From Trichomonas vaginalis G3 (taxonomy: Eukaryota > Parabasalia > Trichomonadida > Trichomonadidae), in the NCBI RefSeq assembly GCF_026262505.1, contig NC_067207.1, forward strand, positions 13,980,082 through 14,044,081: 64,000 nucleotides of DNA, read 5' to 3'. The notes below the pieces were generated by a model. That model saw only the letters and a list, made by a program, of their open reading frames with translations. It made no database searches and was not told where the DNA came from. The position numbers and the translations under genes were made by a program. This document shows positions 56,344-64,000 of this stretch, in pieces (the stretch's first letter is position 1; each line of letters starts with the position of its first letter).

Positions 56344-59300
56344 TTAACCAACTCGTATCCAAGCGTGCATTGTTATATAAGGAGGCATATAATCTTTTCC
56401 ATTACCTGCTGGGTCTGTAATACCAGCTACAACATGTGTATGATTTCCTGCAGTTCCACAGAAAATACCTGTGCTAACATCTTTGGGGTCATCTGAGATA
56501 TCATATCTATTCATTCCCTGTCTATTCGAACCCGCTGCAAGATTTATATAACCTCTTTTTGTTATTGAATGTGAATGGTTTCCTTCCACAGATGTTCTTC
56601 CACTGAACCTATGCATATGTGAAGGAAGGTTTTCAATACCTATTTTCTTTGAACCTCCCATCTTCATTGACTGCGTATTAGTGTAGAATGGAAAACTGTC
56701 AACTATTTCATACCATCTACCACCAAATAAAGTGTTTGGATTTATTGGATTCATAGACGTATAAACAGCTCCTATAGGATATATTAAATCATATATGCTC
56801 ATAACTCTATAAACATATTCTAAAGAACTTATGTCATTAAATACCATTTGGAATGTATCTCCCGGATGAAATGTTGCATTTGTTCCACTTTTATAATGTA
56901 ATGTTAGTTCAATAGAATTATCCAAGAAAAATTCAAAAGTATCTGGTTGAAGACCTCTAACAAATTCAAATGGAGTTGCTGGTTCACCATTTATAATTTC
57001 TGTTGTAAATGTCATTGTATCTGGTTTCGAAAATTTCTTTGTTAGTTCTGTATCCACATAAGTTTTGTCGGCTTTACTGTCTAACATTGCTGGTAGTTCA
57101 TATGCTTCAAAGTTTCTGGCATGACCTTCGATATTCCTGCAACTCTTATCTAAATTGTTAAGAGTATCTTTTACGCTTGTACTCGGATTCTCTAAAGGTG
57201 CACTTGAACCCAAATCATAGTTCAATATTATGTCGTCTGCTCTAACAGTAGTGAAGGATTTATGTGTATGATTTTTGTCGGCTTTACTGTCTAAAGAAGT
57301 TTGAAGTTCATTTATATCGGAGATATTGTGTTTATGAGATTTCAAAACTTTGTTCGTTGCGTCAAGTTCTGTTTTGTCAGCTTTACTTTTAATAGCATCT
57401 TCAAAAGTTATTTTTGACTTAACTCTCAAAGTAAATCTTGGTTCAACTAATACACCGTTAACAAAGAAGTATGAAGCATAAATTTCAGCGTTATAACCAA
57501 ATGATTGTGGTGCTATACCTGTGTCATACTGTACAGTACAGTGTATGTCATAACCTTTAGCACGAATGAATTTATATCTTCTTTCATTAACATTTTTCGT
57601 ATTCACTTTTTCACCCTGTGTTAAATATCCATGATAGTCCGTTATAATCTGTTCATCAGAACTTATATAATGAACATGGTTTTTGTCTGCTTTATTGTCT
57701 AAAGAAGTTTGAAGTTCATTTATATCGGAGATATTGTGTTTATGAGATTTCAAAACTTTGTTCGTTGCGTCAAGTTCATTTTTGTCCGCTTTACTATTTA
57801 ATGTAGCTTGAAGTTCATTTATATCGGAGATATTGTGTTTATGTTCTTTATCTGCTTTTTCGGCTAATTTCTCTTCTATCTCATTTATTTCAAGTTCATG
57901 CCTACCACCACCTCCCGAAGAAGTATTTTTCTTCAGCTCTTGAAGAACGTCCACTTCGCCATCTTTGGTGTCAATAATGAGACTTTGAGTTAAAACCTTT
58001 CCTGTCTTAATGGATGTTTGTAAAACTTCTTCTTCACCGTGTTCGGGGTCATGGTCGTCGTCATATCTTGTGAAATCAGAGATGTTGTCATACATTAAGC
58101 ATATCTGTCTCAAAAGTTCTGCTATTTGGAATTGGAACGAAAGATATACAGAACTTTCATCATCTCCTAAAGTCAAGTCTGCTTTCTTAAGTATTTCTTG
58201 AATGTATGCAATGAGAACAGAGTACCTTGGAAAATATTCGAACAATATTTCATTAGCTGTTGGTTTTGGTGGTTCTTCTGGAGTTTCTGTTGTTTCAGTT
58301 CCTTCTGGAGTTTCTGTTGGAGTTTCTGCATCTCTTGACTTCAATGCTCTTGCTCTCAAAGACCTAAATGTTAGAGCACCGGGTTTTACAAAGGACTTTA
58401 TAAATGCTTTAATAGTTCCTGGTAAGTTATTGTTAGCATTAAGTAAGTTCCTTATGCTTCCATCATGTACGTCCATAGCACTATGTAAAAAATCTATACT
58501 TTTCTTGTAGTCAGCAATAGACTGACTGTGATTTTTTAAAGATTTGTCAATACCTTTAAGCCAATCTTCATGCATGTCTGATACTGAGCCAAGAATATCA
58601 TTTGCTTCCTTTAGTGTATTTTGTGCTTTTCGTAAAGTATCCAATCCCGTACGTGCATTGTTTGCTATACGTCTTACAGTATCTATTTGACTCCTTGTTT
58701 CTTGCATCCAACCAGATAAAGTTTTAATAGTATCCGAACCATTTGAAATGAAGTTCAAAGCATTTTTAACATCATCTAAAGCTTCTTCACCAAGTACTGC
58801 CCATATCTTTCCGATTTGGTATTGAAGAACTCCATATGAAGCAGCTGTTAAACCAGTATTTATAAGGTCCCATATCCATGATTTAGCAGTTTTTCCATCC
58901 TTTCCATCCTTTCCATCCAAACCGTTTTCGCCTTGAGGTCCTTGTATTCCTTGAGGTCCTTGTATTCCTTGAGGTCCTTGTATTCCTTGTGGTCCGGTGT
59001 CACCCTTCTCTCCTTTCAGTTCATCTTTATGTTCGTTATAATATTCTAATGTCATAAGGTGTACATCATTACTGCTACCAGCAACTCCTAATATTTGTTT
59101 CTCATTCATGACTAAATTCTTTAGGCATTTAATGTTGTCGTCAAATCGAAAGCTCTTTAACAATTCAATGAGAACATTCAGTACTTTCACTAATGAGGCA
59201 TCTACTGTAGAATTTATATATTGCACCGTTCCATCATTTATGATAGGAACTTTACTTATTGTAATGAATGGGTCATAAGTGTTAAAAGTATCGAAATCAA

Positions 59301-59430
59301 TGACTTTTTTAGTTTTTCCATCGTCAATGACTAAATCATTGCCTTCAATGGTTAAAGTTGAGTTTTCGTTTACTAGTTCATGTGCTCTTCTTGCTTCATT
59401 TGTTTCATACGCATATGCAGCAATAGTCAT
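56344..59430 (-). CDS. Large fibre: collagen repeat, coiled coil, phage-type collar
   Basis: A 1028-residue protein. A short collagen stretch lies near residues 138-178 (GEKGDTGPQGIQGPQGIQGP and on), then a long helical shaft (about 210-340), a Thr/Pro/Glu linker, KHNISDINELQ repeats (from about 525), and a C-terminal collar (YPIGAVYTSMNPINPNTLFG to DYMPPYITMHAWIRVG). The ends match the fibre of A/B. It probably forms a long trimeric surface spike. It looks whole. Confidence 0.8.
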   Translation of the reverse strand: MTIAAYAYETNEARRAHELVNENSTLTIEGNDLVIDDGKTKKVIDFDTFNTYDPFITISKVPIINDGTVQYINSTVDASLVKVLNVLIELLKSFRFDDNIKCLKNLVMNEKQILGVAGSSNDVHLMTLEYYNEHKDELKGEKGDTGPQGIQGPQGIQGPQGIQGPQGENGLDGKDGKDGKTAKSWIWDLINTGLTAASYGVLQYQIGKIWAVLGEEALDDVKNALNFISNGSDTIKTLSGWMQETRSQIDTVRRIANNARTGLDTLRKAQNTLKEANDILGSVSDMHEDWLKGIDKSLKNHSQSIADYKKSIDFLHSAMDVHDGSIRNLLNANNNLPGTIKAFIKSFVKPGALTFRSLRARALKSRDAETPTETPEGTETTETPEEPPKPTANEILFEYFPRYSVLIAYIQEILKKADLTLGDDESSVYLSFQFQIAELLRQICLMYDNISDFTRYDDDHDPEHGEEEVLQTSIKTGKVLTQSLIIDTKDGEVDVLQELKKNTSSGGGGRHELEINEIEEKLAEKADKEHKHNISDINELQATLNSKADKNELDATNKVLKSHKHNISDINELQTSLDNKADKNHVHYISSDEQIITDYHGYLTQGEKVNTKNVNERRYKFIRAKGYDIHCTVQYDTGIAPQSFGYNAEIYASYFFVNGVLVEPRFTLRVKSKITFEDAIKSKADKTELDATNKVLKSHKHNISDINELQTSLDSKADKNHTHKSFTTVRADDIILNYDLGSSAPLENPSTSVKDTLNNLDKSCRNIEGHARNFEAYELPAMLDSKADKTYVDTELTKKFSKPDTMTFTTEIINGEPATPFEFVRGLQPDTFEFFLDNSIELTLHYKSGTNATFHPGDTFQMVFNDISSLEYVYRVMSIYDLIYPIGAVYTSMNPINPNTLFGGRWYEIVDSFPFYTNTQSMKMGGSKKIGIENLPSHMHRFSGRTSVEGNHSHSITKRGYINLAAGSNRQGMNRYDISDDPKDVSTGIFCGTAGNHTHVVAGITDPAGNGKDYMPPYITMHAWIRVG

Positions 59431-59447
59431 ATTTTAATGAGAATAAA
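59431..59447. promoter_or_regulatory. Bidirectional spacer between fibre and penton-like genes
   Basis: ATTTTAATGAGAATAAA is the whole distance between two divergent start codons, like the other 16-18-bp spacers but less palindromic. Confidence 0.5.
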
Positions 59448-60224
59448 ATGTTGTTCTATTTGCAAAGTACTGACCCAAACGAATACGGAACAGTAAAGCT
59501 ACAAACAAACTTAGGTCTTCAGAATGAAGCGCTTGCTTTCAGAGTTGTTGACTTCAATACTATCGCAACTTTTGTCATAACAGATGAAACAGATTTCATG
59601 GAGTTTGAAATAGATGGAAAGAAGCATGAAATAAGATTTCACAATAATGTAGAATATAAGATGGAAACATTAGCTGGAGTGTTAAATGCGCTCATAAATA
59701 CTACAATAAACAAGGAGAACGAAGAAAACTTAATGAATGTTAAACTTATTGCAGGAGTTTTGAAGTTCAGTTATGCGAAGGAGTTTAAGATAACACGAAT
59801 GAGTCATAGAGTTCAATTGCTTCTGGGAGCATACCATATGACATTTCCTTTGAAAAGTATTGACAAAACGATTGAGATGAAATCTGTTCCATACGTATGT
59901 TATGGCAATTGTTTATACATTGAGTCAAAAATAGCTAATGTCACAGGTATTTCAGGAGTTAATAGTAAAGGTTCAGTAGAATATAAGTCTTTCTGTTATG
60001 AAGTAAATTCAATGTTCATTCCAAACGTTCCTGTCATAGCAACTCATTTAGGTAAATGGGTTCGCATTAGTCCTCATAATTTGAAAGACATGCAATTCAG
60101 ACTAGTTGACTTTCAAGGAGAGCCTGTAGAACTGAAGGCACCAGTGCGAATGACTGTTGAAGTAGACTTTTTAGAAAATATTAAATGCAACAGCTTACAA
60201 GAGAACTCAGAGCTAAAAATATAA
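59448..60224 (+). CDS. Penton-like minor capsid protein (element C)
   Basis: A 258-residue beta-rich protein beginning MLFYLQSTDPNEYGTVKLQT. Near the C-terminus, MQFRLVDFQGEPVELKAPVR is the jelly-roll end typical of Maverick and adenovirus-like penton proteins and parallels the 17633-18439 protein. The end overlaps the next gene by 40 bases. It looks whole. Confidence 0.65.
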   Translation: MLFYLQSTDPNEYGTVKLQTNLGLQNEALAFRVVDFNTIATFVITDETDFMEFEIDGKKHEIRFHNNVEYKMETLAGVLNALINTTINKENEENLMNVKLIAGVLKFSYAKEFKITRMSHRVQLLLGAYHMTFPLKSIDKTIEMKSVPYVCYGNCLYIESKIANVTGISGVNSKGSVEYKSFCYEVNSMFIPNVPVIATHLGKWVRISPHNLKDMQFRLVDFQGEPVELKAPVRMTVEVDFLENIKCNSLQENSELKI

Positions 60225-60457
60225 AGTATGAATGTTATGTATTAGGTCATGAACTTTGGTTGTTGCTGTTTGATGAAACAAATGAGTTAGTTATGTCAGT
60301 CAAGAGAACAGAAAAAGGCGTCAAAGGCGCCGAGCGCAAAGCGCTATATTGTGTTAGTGAGAACTGCACCAAGTCAATAAGATTAGGTTTGCATTATGAA
60401 GATGAGTTCGATACTGTTGAAGAAGTTTTGGATAGATATTACAAATTGCTAACTTGA
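60185..60457 (+). CDS. Small unknown protein (90 aa)
   Basis: MQQLTRELRAKNIKYECYVL and the C-terminus DTVEEVLDRYYKLLT resemble the 76-aa protein of element B. The middle holds an AGCGCAAAGCGCT palindrome that encodes ERKALYC, absent from the B protein, so the extra residues may come from a hairpin insertion. Confidence 0.55.
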   Translation: MQQLTRELRAKNIKYECYVLGHELWLLLFDETNELVMSVKRTEKGVKGAERKALYCVSENCTKSIRLGLHYEDEFDTVEEVLDRYYKLLT

Positions 60458-60471
60458 AATTTTTTTGACTA

Positions 60472-60514
60472 ACGGCGCAAAGCGCCAAGATGGGCTCAAA
60501 GAGCCCTCCTGACT
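60472..60514. repeat. 43-bp double-hairpin mini-element, copy 1
   Basis: Two hairpins in a row, GGCGCAAAGCGCC and GGGCTCAAAGAGCCC, joined by AAGAT. Copy 2 at 60987-61029 is the same except for both loops and one base. This copy lies just beyond a stop codon. Confidence 0.85.
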
Positions 60515-60517
60515 GCT

Positions 60518-61168
60518 TTAATTTACTAAAACATATTTCAAACATAATTTATATTCTGTTGAAAGTTTTGTATACTCGTTCGAATATTTATACTTAAACT
60601 CAACTCCTGGAGTACCTGGTATTTCAATGATGCGGATGTTACCTATTTTCATGAATGGTGGCGTTTGACCACAGCATTCGATTTCAGGGTCGAGATAGTC
60701 AATGACACATTGTTTCCCTGTTATTCGTGATATAACATTTTCAAGGTCCTCCTTTGTTAGAATTATTTGGTTCTTGCTTATAAGATTTGTCAAAAGCTTC
60801 TTATCGTCTTTGAGTAAGATAGTTTGATATAACTGAAGAAGGTAATGGTCTACGTTATCTGAAGGATTTGTTTGAACATTTGTGTAAGGGTTGTCGTTGG
60901 CTTCTCTTGAAAGAATTTGGTCCAGTGGTGGATACTCTAACTTAACATCTGATGTAGCGTTAGCGTTTGAAGCTGAGTTTAAATTCACGGCGCCATGCGC
61001 CAAGATGGGCTCTTTGAGCCCTCCCGACTTAAGTTCTGGTTCTTTTTCTTTCAAACACTCCGAACTATAGTTCTTTATGACAATATTGTTTGTCGTTCGT
61101 GAGTCAACATTTGATGTTGGTTCAATTGGAACATTAACGGCACCAGCTAAGATGGATTTGCTTCTCAT
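60518..61168 (-). CDS. CCG-motif family protein (216 aa)
   Basis: The C-terminal third has YLDPEIECCGQTPPFMKIGN and FKYKYSNEYTK, matching 15500-16081. The N-terminal half is Asn/Ser-rich and includes SGGLKEPILAHGAVNLNSAS, which is encoded by the second copy of the double hairpin, and an earlier ILAGAVNVP of similar sequence. Function unknown; conserved Cys pair. It looks whole. Confidence 0.65.
   Translation of the reverse strand: MRSKSILAGAVNVPIEPTSNVDSRTTNNIVIKNYSSECLKEKEPELKSGGLKEPILAHGAVNLNSASNANATSDVKLEYPPLDQILSREANDNPYTNVQTNPSDNVDHYLLQLYQTILLKDDKKLLTNLISKNQIILTKEDLENVISRITGKQCVIDYLDPEIECCGQTPPFMKIGNIRIIEIPGTPGVEFKYKYSNEYTKLSTEYKLCLKYVLVN
60987..61029. repeat. 43-bp double-hairpin mini-element, copy 2 (inside a gene)
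   Basis: GGCGCCATGCGCC and GGGCTCTTTGAGCCC joined by AAGAT. The stems equal those of copy 1 while the loops are CAT for AAA and TTT for AAA. It is translated in frame within the CCG-motif gene. Confidence 0.85.
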
Positions 61169-61202
61169 TTCATATAGAATAAAAACCTTTTATATGTATG
61201 AA

Positions 61203-61595
61203 ATGAACAATATACTCGACAAGGGTTTGAATGTAAAGCTAACGAATGAAAATATTGTTGAATTCACTGAGACAGGTGCTGTGTATAAAGATGTAGAACT
61301 ACTGAACAAAAGAGCTAAGGGAAGAAGCAGGAACATGAACAAAGGGTGGAAGCCTATAAAAATTTATGTCAATGATGGCTCAGGAGGTTCAAACATAAAG
61401 TATGCAGAAAGTTATAGAGTTTATGCGCTAAAAGGTGAAAAGCCTTCATTTAAGAACAGCTATTCTAACGCATATCCTCAAAAGTTAACGGATGGGGAAG
61501 TGGATGATATGAATGACAGCAAAAATATTAACAGAAATGGCGACAGAGATGCATGGAATTTGTTTACCATCAGTCAATTGAAGGTTAAACTTTAA
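61203..61595 (+). CDS. Unknown protein (130 aa)
   Basis: MNNILDKGLNVKLTNENIVE, then a basic segment KRAKGRSRNMNKGWKPIKIY and a Asn/Asp-rich C-terminal part. I use the ATG that ends TATGAAATG. The end overlaps that of the ATPase gene by a few bases. No family recognised. Confidence 0.55.
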   Translation: MNNILDKGLNVKLTNENIVEFTETGAVYKDVELLNKRAKGRSRNMNKGWKPIKIYVNDGSGGSNIKYAESYRVYALKGEKPSFKNSYSNAYPQKLTDGEVDDMNDSKNINRNGDRDAWNLFTISQLKVKL

Positions 61596-62479
61596 AACAA
61601 TGTTGGTCGTTCCCATGGAATATTTTTGACTTTAATGGTATTAGTCATGATATGAATCTCAAGGTATGAACGAGGAGAGATGAGAGACTTATATGCTTCC
61701 CAAATTTCTTCAAAAGGTAATGTTATACCTGACTGTTTCCAAATGAGTTCAATATCATAGCGTGAGAAACCTTGAAAGATAACGAAGTCAGTTATGAGAC
61801 GTTTTATGTTTAAAGCTAAAAACCTCCATGTTTGCATAAGTATTGCTACAGTTAAGTGGTAATGTCTGACTTTAGTAATGATGTTAGCTAATGGTGAGTC
61901 AGGCTTTGACACTAAACCTTTTCCGGCGAAGTCGTCGCAAACGAGCAGAGTGTTTGAAGGATACTTTTTGAAGGGGTATTTTGAAAGTTTTGACAGAATG
62001 TAGTTTGTAAGTCGTTTCATATCGTAAACTCCTGAGTATTGACGTAAGTGGTGTTTGTCAATAATTCTTTCCATCTCTTCTGAAGTCTTTTGCATTCCTG
62101 ACTGTATAAATTCAACGATGGCATAATATTTCCTCTTACGTCGAATGTAACGTTGAAGAAATTCAATGAGTTCGCTATCTGGAACTTTAACGACAGAGGC
62201 TTGAACTTTTGACATAAATGTTTTCGCTGTTGAGTCCATAGAGTCTGAAGTTGCTGATATAATGATTTGGTCATAATATGAATCTTGACCTAAACGCTCT
62301 GTTATGAGTATATGACGAATGAGGTTAAATGTCTTACCTGACCCCATCTTTCCACAATAGAAATAAACACCATTTGAACAGAACTCATAGTCCTTACTGA
62401 AAGGAAGAATAAGAGAAGAGTTAAGTTTGTCTGTAGTTTCATTCATGTCTTCATCTACGTCATGTATTAAATGCTTCAT
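61592..62479 (-). CDS. FtsK/A32-type packaging ATPase (element C)
   Basis: A 295-residue protein with Walker A YFCGKMGSGKTFNLIRH-like residues (GKMGSGKTFNLI, about residue 44), Walker B LLVCDDFAGKGL and VAILMQTWRFLAL. It is clearly related to 20664-21539 in order and length (both about 290 residues) but much diverged. It looks whole. Confidence 0.85.
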   Translation of the reverse strand: MKHLIHDVDEDMNETTDKLNSSLILPFSKDYEFCSNGVYFYCGKMGSGKTFNLIRHILITERLGQDSYYDQIIISATSDSMDSTAKTFMSKVQASVVKVPDSELIEFLQRYIRRKRKYYAIVEFIQSGMQKTSEEMERIIDKHHLRQYSGVYDMKRLTNYILSKLSKYPFKKYPSNTLLVCDDFAGKGLVSKPDSPLANIITKVRHYHLTVAILMQTWRFLALNIKRLITDFVIFQGFSRYDIELIWKQSGITLPFEEIWEAYKSLISPRSYLEIHIMTNTIKVKNIPWERPTLF

Positions 62480-62495
62480 TTTATCTCCATTAAAA
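62480..62495. promoter_or_regulatory. Bidirectional spacer, 16 bp
   Basis: TTTATCTCCATTAAAA separates the divergent starts of the ATPase and the YPxW-family gene. Confidence 0.5.
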
Positions 62496-63377
62496 ATGCA
62501 AGTCAGAAATATTCAGAACATAGCACCGAGTCTAACTGACAAGAGTATAAAGATATACTATGAACACGTTATGATGAAACCAACCAAAATTCAAGAAAGT
62601 CAGTATACTTATGAATATCCAAGACACTGGGTAGAGTATGTAGGAGGTGAGAAAGCTATTGAAATAAGACAAGTTAGAAGTATTCCAGCAGGAAGGACAA
62701 TATTATTGAAGAACTTTAATGTTTTGAGATATAATGATGAGACAAAGAAGCAAGATAGTTTTCCTATTGCTGTGTATGTGAACCTAGACACAGGAGATGA
62801 CATGAAAGTTTTTAACACAAAGCTTCAAACGGTAGTGAGAGAACAACTGACTGCGGAAGGACACCCATTACCTTCAGAAGTTACCATAGCGTATAATTTT
62901 GAAACAAATGCAATAGATTTTAAAGTCGTCTCTGCAAAGAAGTCAGGTTTTACATTTAATGAAGCAGATGTATATTCGAATGAAAACTTCAAAGCTATTG
63001 CATGGTTAGATAATGACGATTGCTTTAAGAAAATATTTAAATTCAGTGACTCAACGATGTCAATAGATGACCTTCGTGGAATGTTACCATCGACGTTTAC
63101 AGTAGAAGGTTCAGCAGGATTGCTTACAAGATTGTCAATTGGTGGTATTTGGTCTCGTGAGAACATTGTTATAAAATCCAGTATAAGTGAATTTGCTGAA
63201 GAATCTATATTATGTCTTTCAAACTATATGTATTCGCCGCCGAAGCATTATAGTATAACAAACTTTGTCAGTAAGTTTAATATAAGACTTGTTGAACCTT
63301 CTTCAATGAAAGATGTTGTGCTACCCAAAGACGGAAAGGATGGACTCATTATTGAGATGATTTTAATAGCATATTAA
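62496..63377 (+). CDS. YPxW-family virion-type protein (element C, 293 aa)
   Basis: YTYEYPRHWVEYVGGEKAIE corresponds to the YRFDYPxRW block of the A/B paralogues, and the C-terminal KDGLIIEMILIAY to their final strand. It starts MQVRNIQNIAPSLTDKSIKI. The family has at least one member per element and often two. Its stop and the next start form TAAATG. It looks whole. Confidence 0.65.
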   Translation: MQVRNIQNIAPSLTDKSIKIYYEHVMMKPTKIQESQYTYEYPRHWVEYVGGEKAIEIRQVRSIPAGRTILLKNFNVLRYNDETKKQDSFPIAVYVNLDTGDDMKVFNTKLQTVVREQLTAEGHPLPSEVTIAYNFETNAIDFKVVSAKKSGFTFNEADVYSNENFKAIAWLDNDDCFKKIFKFSDSTMSIDDLRGMLPSTFTVEGSAGLLTRLSIGGIWSRENIVIKSSISEFAEESILCLSNYMYSPPKHYSITNFVSKFNIRLVEPSSMKDVVLPKDGKDGLIIEMILIAY

Positions 63378-63575
63378 ATGAGCTTGTTTTTAAAGGTCAT
63401 TCATGATGAAATAACTGTTGTAGAAGATGTTAGCAATTGTTCAGACATTTTGAAGCGTATAGATGAGATAAGAAAGAAGTTTATGAATGAGAATGTTTAT
63501 GTTTCATTGACTTTCTCCAGTAAAGAGAACTTTTATGAGATAATATTGAAGAGAGATGATTTTAATATGGTGTAA
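63378..63575 (+). CDS. Small unknown protein (65 aa)
   Basis: MSLFLKVIHDEITVVEDVSN to FYEIILKRDDFNMV. It is fused edge to edge with its neighbours, since both junctions read TAAATG. No family recognised; possibly related to the other short proteins at 16088 and 60185. Confidence 0.5.
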   Translation: MSLFLKVIHDEITVVEDVSNCSDILKRIDEIRKKFMNENVYVSLTFSSKENFYEIILKRDDFNMV

Positions 63576-64000
63576 ATGGTAGCTTGGGCAGCTTTAGGCG
63601 CAATGGGAACAAAAGCATTAGCATTTGGAGCAAAAGCACTTGGGGCTTATGACGCAGTAAATAAAATGAGTGGAGGAAGAGTTTCGAAGACATTAGATGC
63701 AAATAAAGGAAAGATTGGAGGCTGGGTTGCAAAGAAGTTAAGATTAAATAAAATAGGGCTCATAAATAAAGCATCCAATTTGGTTGCGACTGAGTCAGAA
63801 AATGCTTTAGGAAAGGACGATGAGTTTGCAAAACATGCAAAAGACTTTAATGACCAGATGAAAGGTGAAACAATGCATTTAAATAGAGTCGATGGAACTA
63901 AAGAAAATGTTTCTTCTCCACCAGTAGTTCTTCCGTATGGTCCCTATGGAATGTATGGAAACCCTTACGAAAGACCATTTGACCCATTGACTGGTGGAAG
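63576..64000 (+). CDS. Amphipathic Gly/Ala-rich protein, cut by window edge
   Basis: MVAWAALGAMGTKALAFGAK gives a small-residue hydrophobic N-terminus, followed by basic helical segments (KIGGWVAKKLRLNKIGL) and a Tyr/Pro/Gly-rich part (LPYGPYGMYGNPYERPF). The design matches the 30678-31094 protein. The C-terminus lies outside the window. Probably a virion-lining or membrane-active protein; inference. Confidence 0.6.
   Translation, partial: MVAWAALGAMGTKALAFGAKALGAYDAVNKMSGGRVSKTLDANKGKIGGWVAKKLRLNKIGLINKASNLVATESENALGKDDEFAKHAKDFNDQMKGETMHLNRVDGTKENVSSPPVVLPYGPYGMYGNPYERPFDPLTGG

Larger units (their letters stand above)
42434..64000. mobile_element. Maverick/Polinton C, second family (right end outside window)
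   Basis: It carries polymerase, integrase, collagen-bearing fibre, penton-like, packaging ATPase, KilA-N and a decayed capsid region. Several genes are relatives of those in element B but far less similar than A is to B. The left end is inferred from the abrupt composition change near AGTATGACTATCTTGGG; Polinton ends often start with AG. Broken, about eight to ten breaks, clustered between 43.5 and 52.3 kb; the right part looks whole. Confidence 0.75.

Overview
The window reads as nuclear DNA of a protist packed with Maverick/Polinton-type virus-like elements. The best guess is a trichomonad such as Trichomonas vaginalis. Reasons: intronless AT-rich genes, very short spacers, several large Mavericks side by side, and a mariner whose roughly 1.3-kb length and termini fit what I recall of Tvmar1. 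Host identity is inference; no host gene is visible. All capsid-bearing elements are treated as fossils.

Layout. (1) 1-10286: right arm of Maverick A, whose left part lies outside the window. (2) 10287-11159: AT-rich flank with short palindromes and no gene. (3) 11160-36159: Maverick B, same family and orientation as A, about 25.0 kb, with hairpin-bearing terminal inverted repeats (TIRs) at both ends and a possible AACT target duplication. Its left arm holds the virion and replication genes (coiled-coil protein, major capsid, penton-like protein, SF3 helicase, SSB-like protein, packaging ATPase, KilA-N proteins). Its right arm repeats the A genes (HNH nuclease, polymerase-like protein, integrase, fibre, adenine methyltransferase). 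A 1.3-kb mariner sits inside it. (4) 36160-37069: AT-rich flank with a perfect 21-bp inverted repeat. (5) 37070-42435: a much more AT-rich unit with a different family-B DNA polymerase carrying an HNH/zinc-like block. (6) about 42434-64000: Maverick C, a second family running off the right edge, with a full-length polymerase, integrase, collagen-bearing fibre, penton-like protein, packaging ATPase and a decayed capsid region.

State. A shows about four breaks in the visible part. B shows roughly ten, nearly all in the right arm (integrase and fibre worst), while its capsid, helicase and ATPase genes look whole. C shows roughly eight to ten, concentrated between 43.5 and 52.3 kb. The AT-rich unit has about three. 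Age can only be judged roughly: A and B proteins are about 90-99% identical, so those insertions look young.

The genes form a coherent set: capsid shell, pentons, fibre, ATPase for packaging, polymerase and helicase for copying, integrase for insertion, and methyltransferase and nuclease genes as accessories. Several unnamed proteins recur in families A/B and C and look like core components. The most unusual content is non-coding or half-coding. GC-rich hairpin mini-elements occur at the element ends, in tandem arrays and inside reading frames, in places with conserved stems and changed loops. Unrelated tandem arrays share one core sequence. AGGTGA palindromes sit exactly where the gene modules of the two families change partner.
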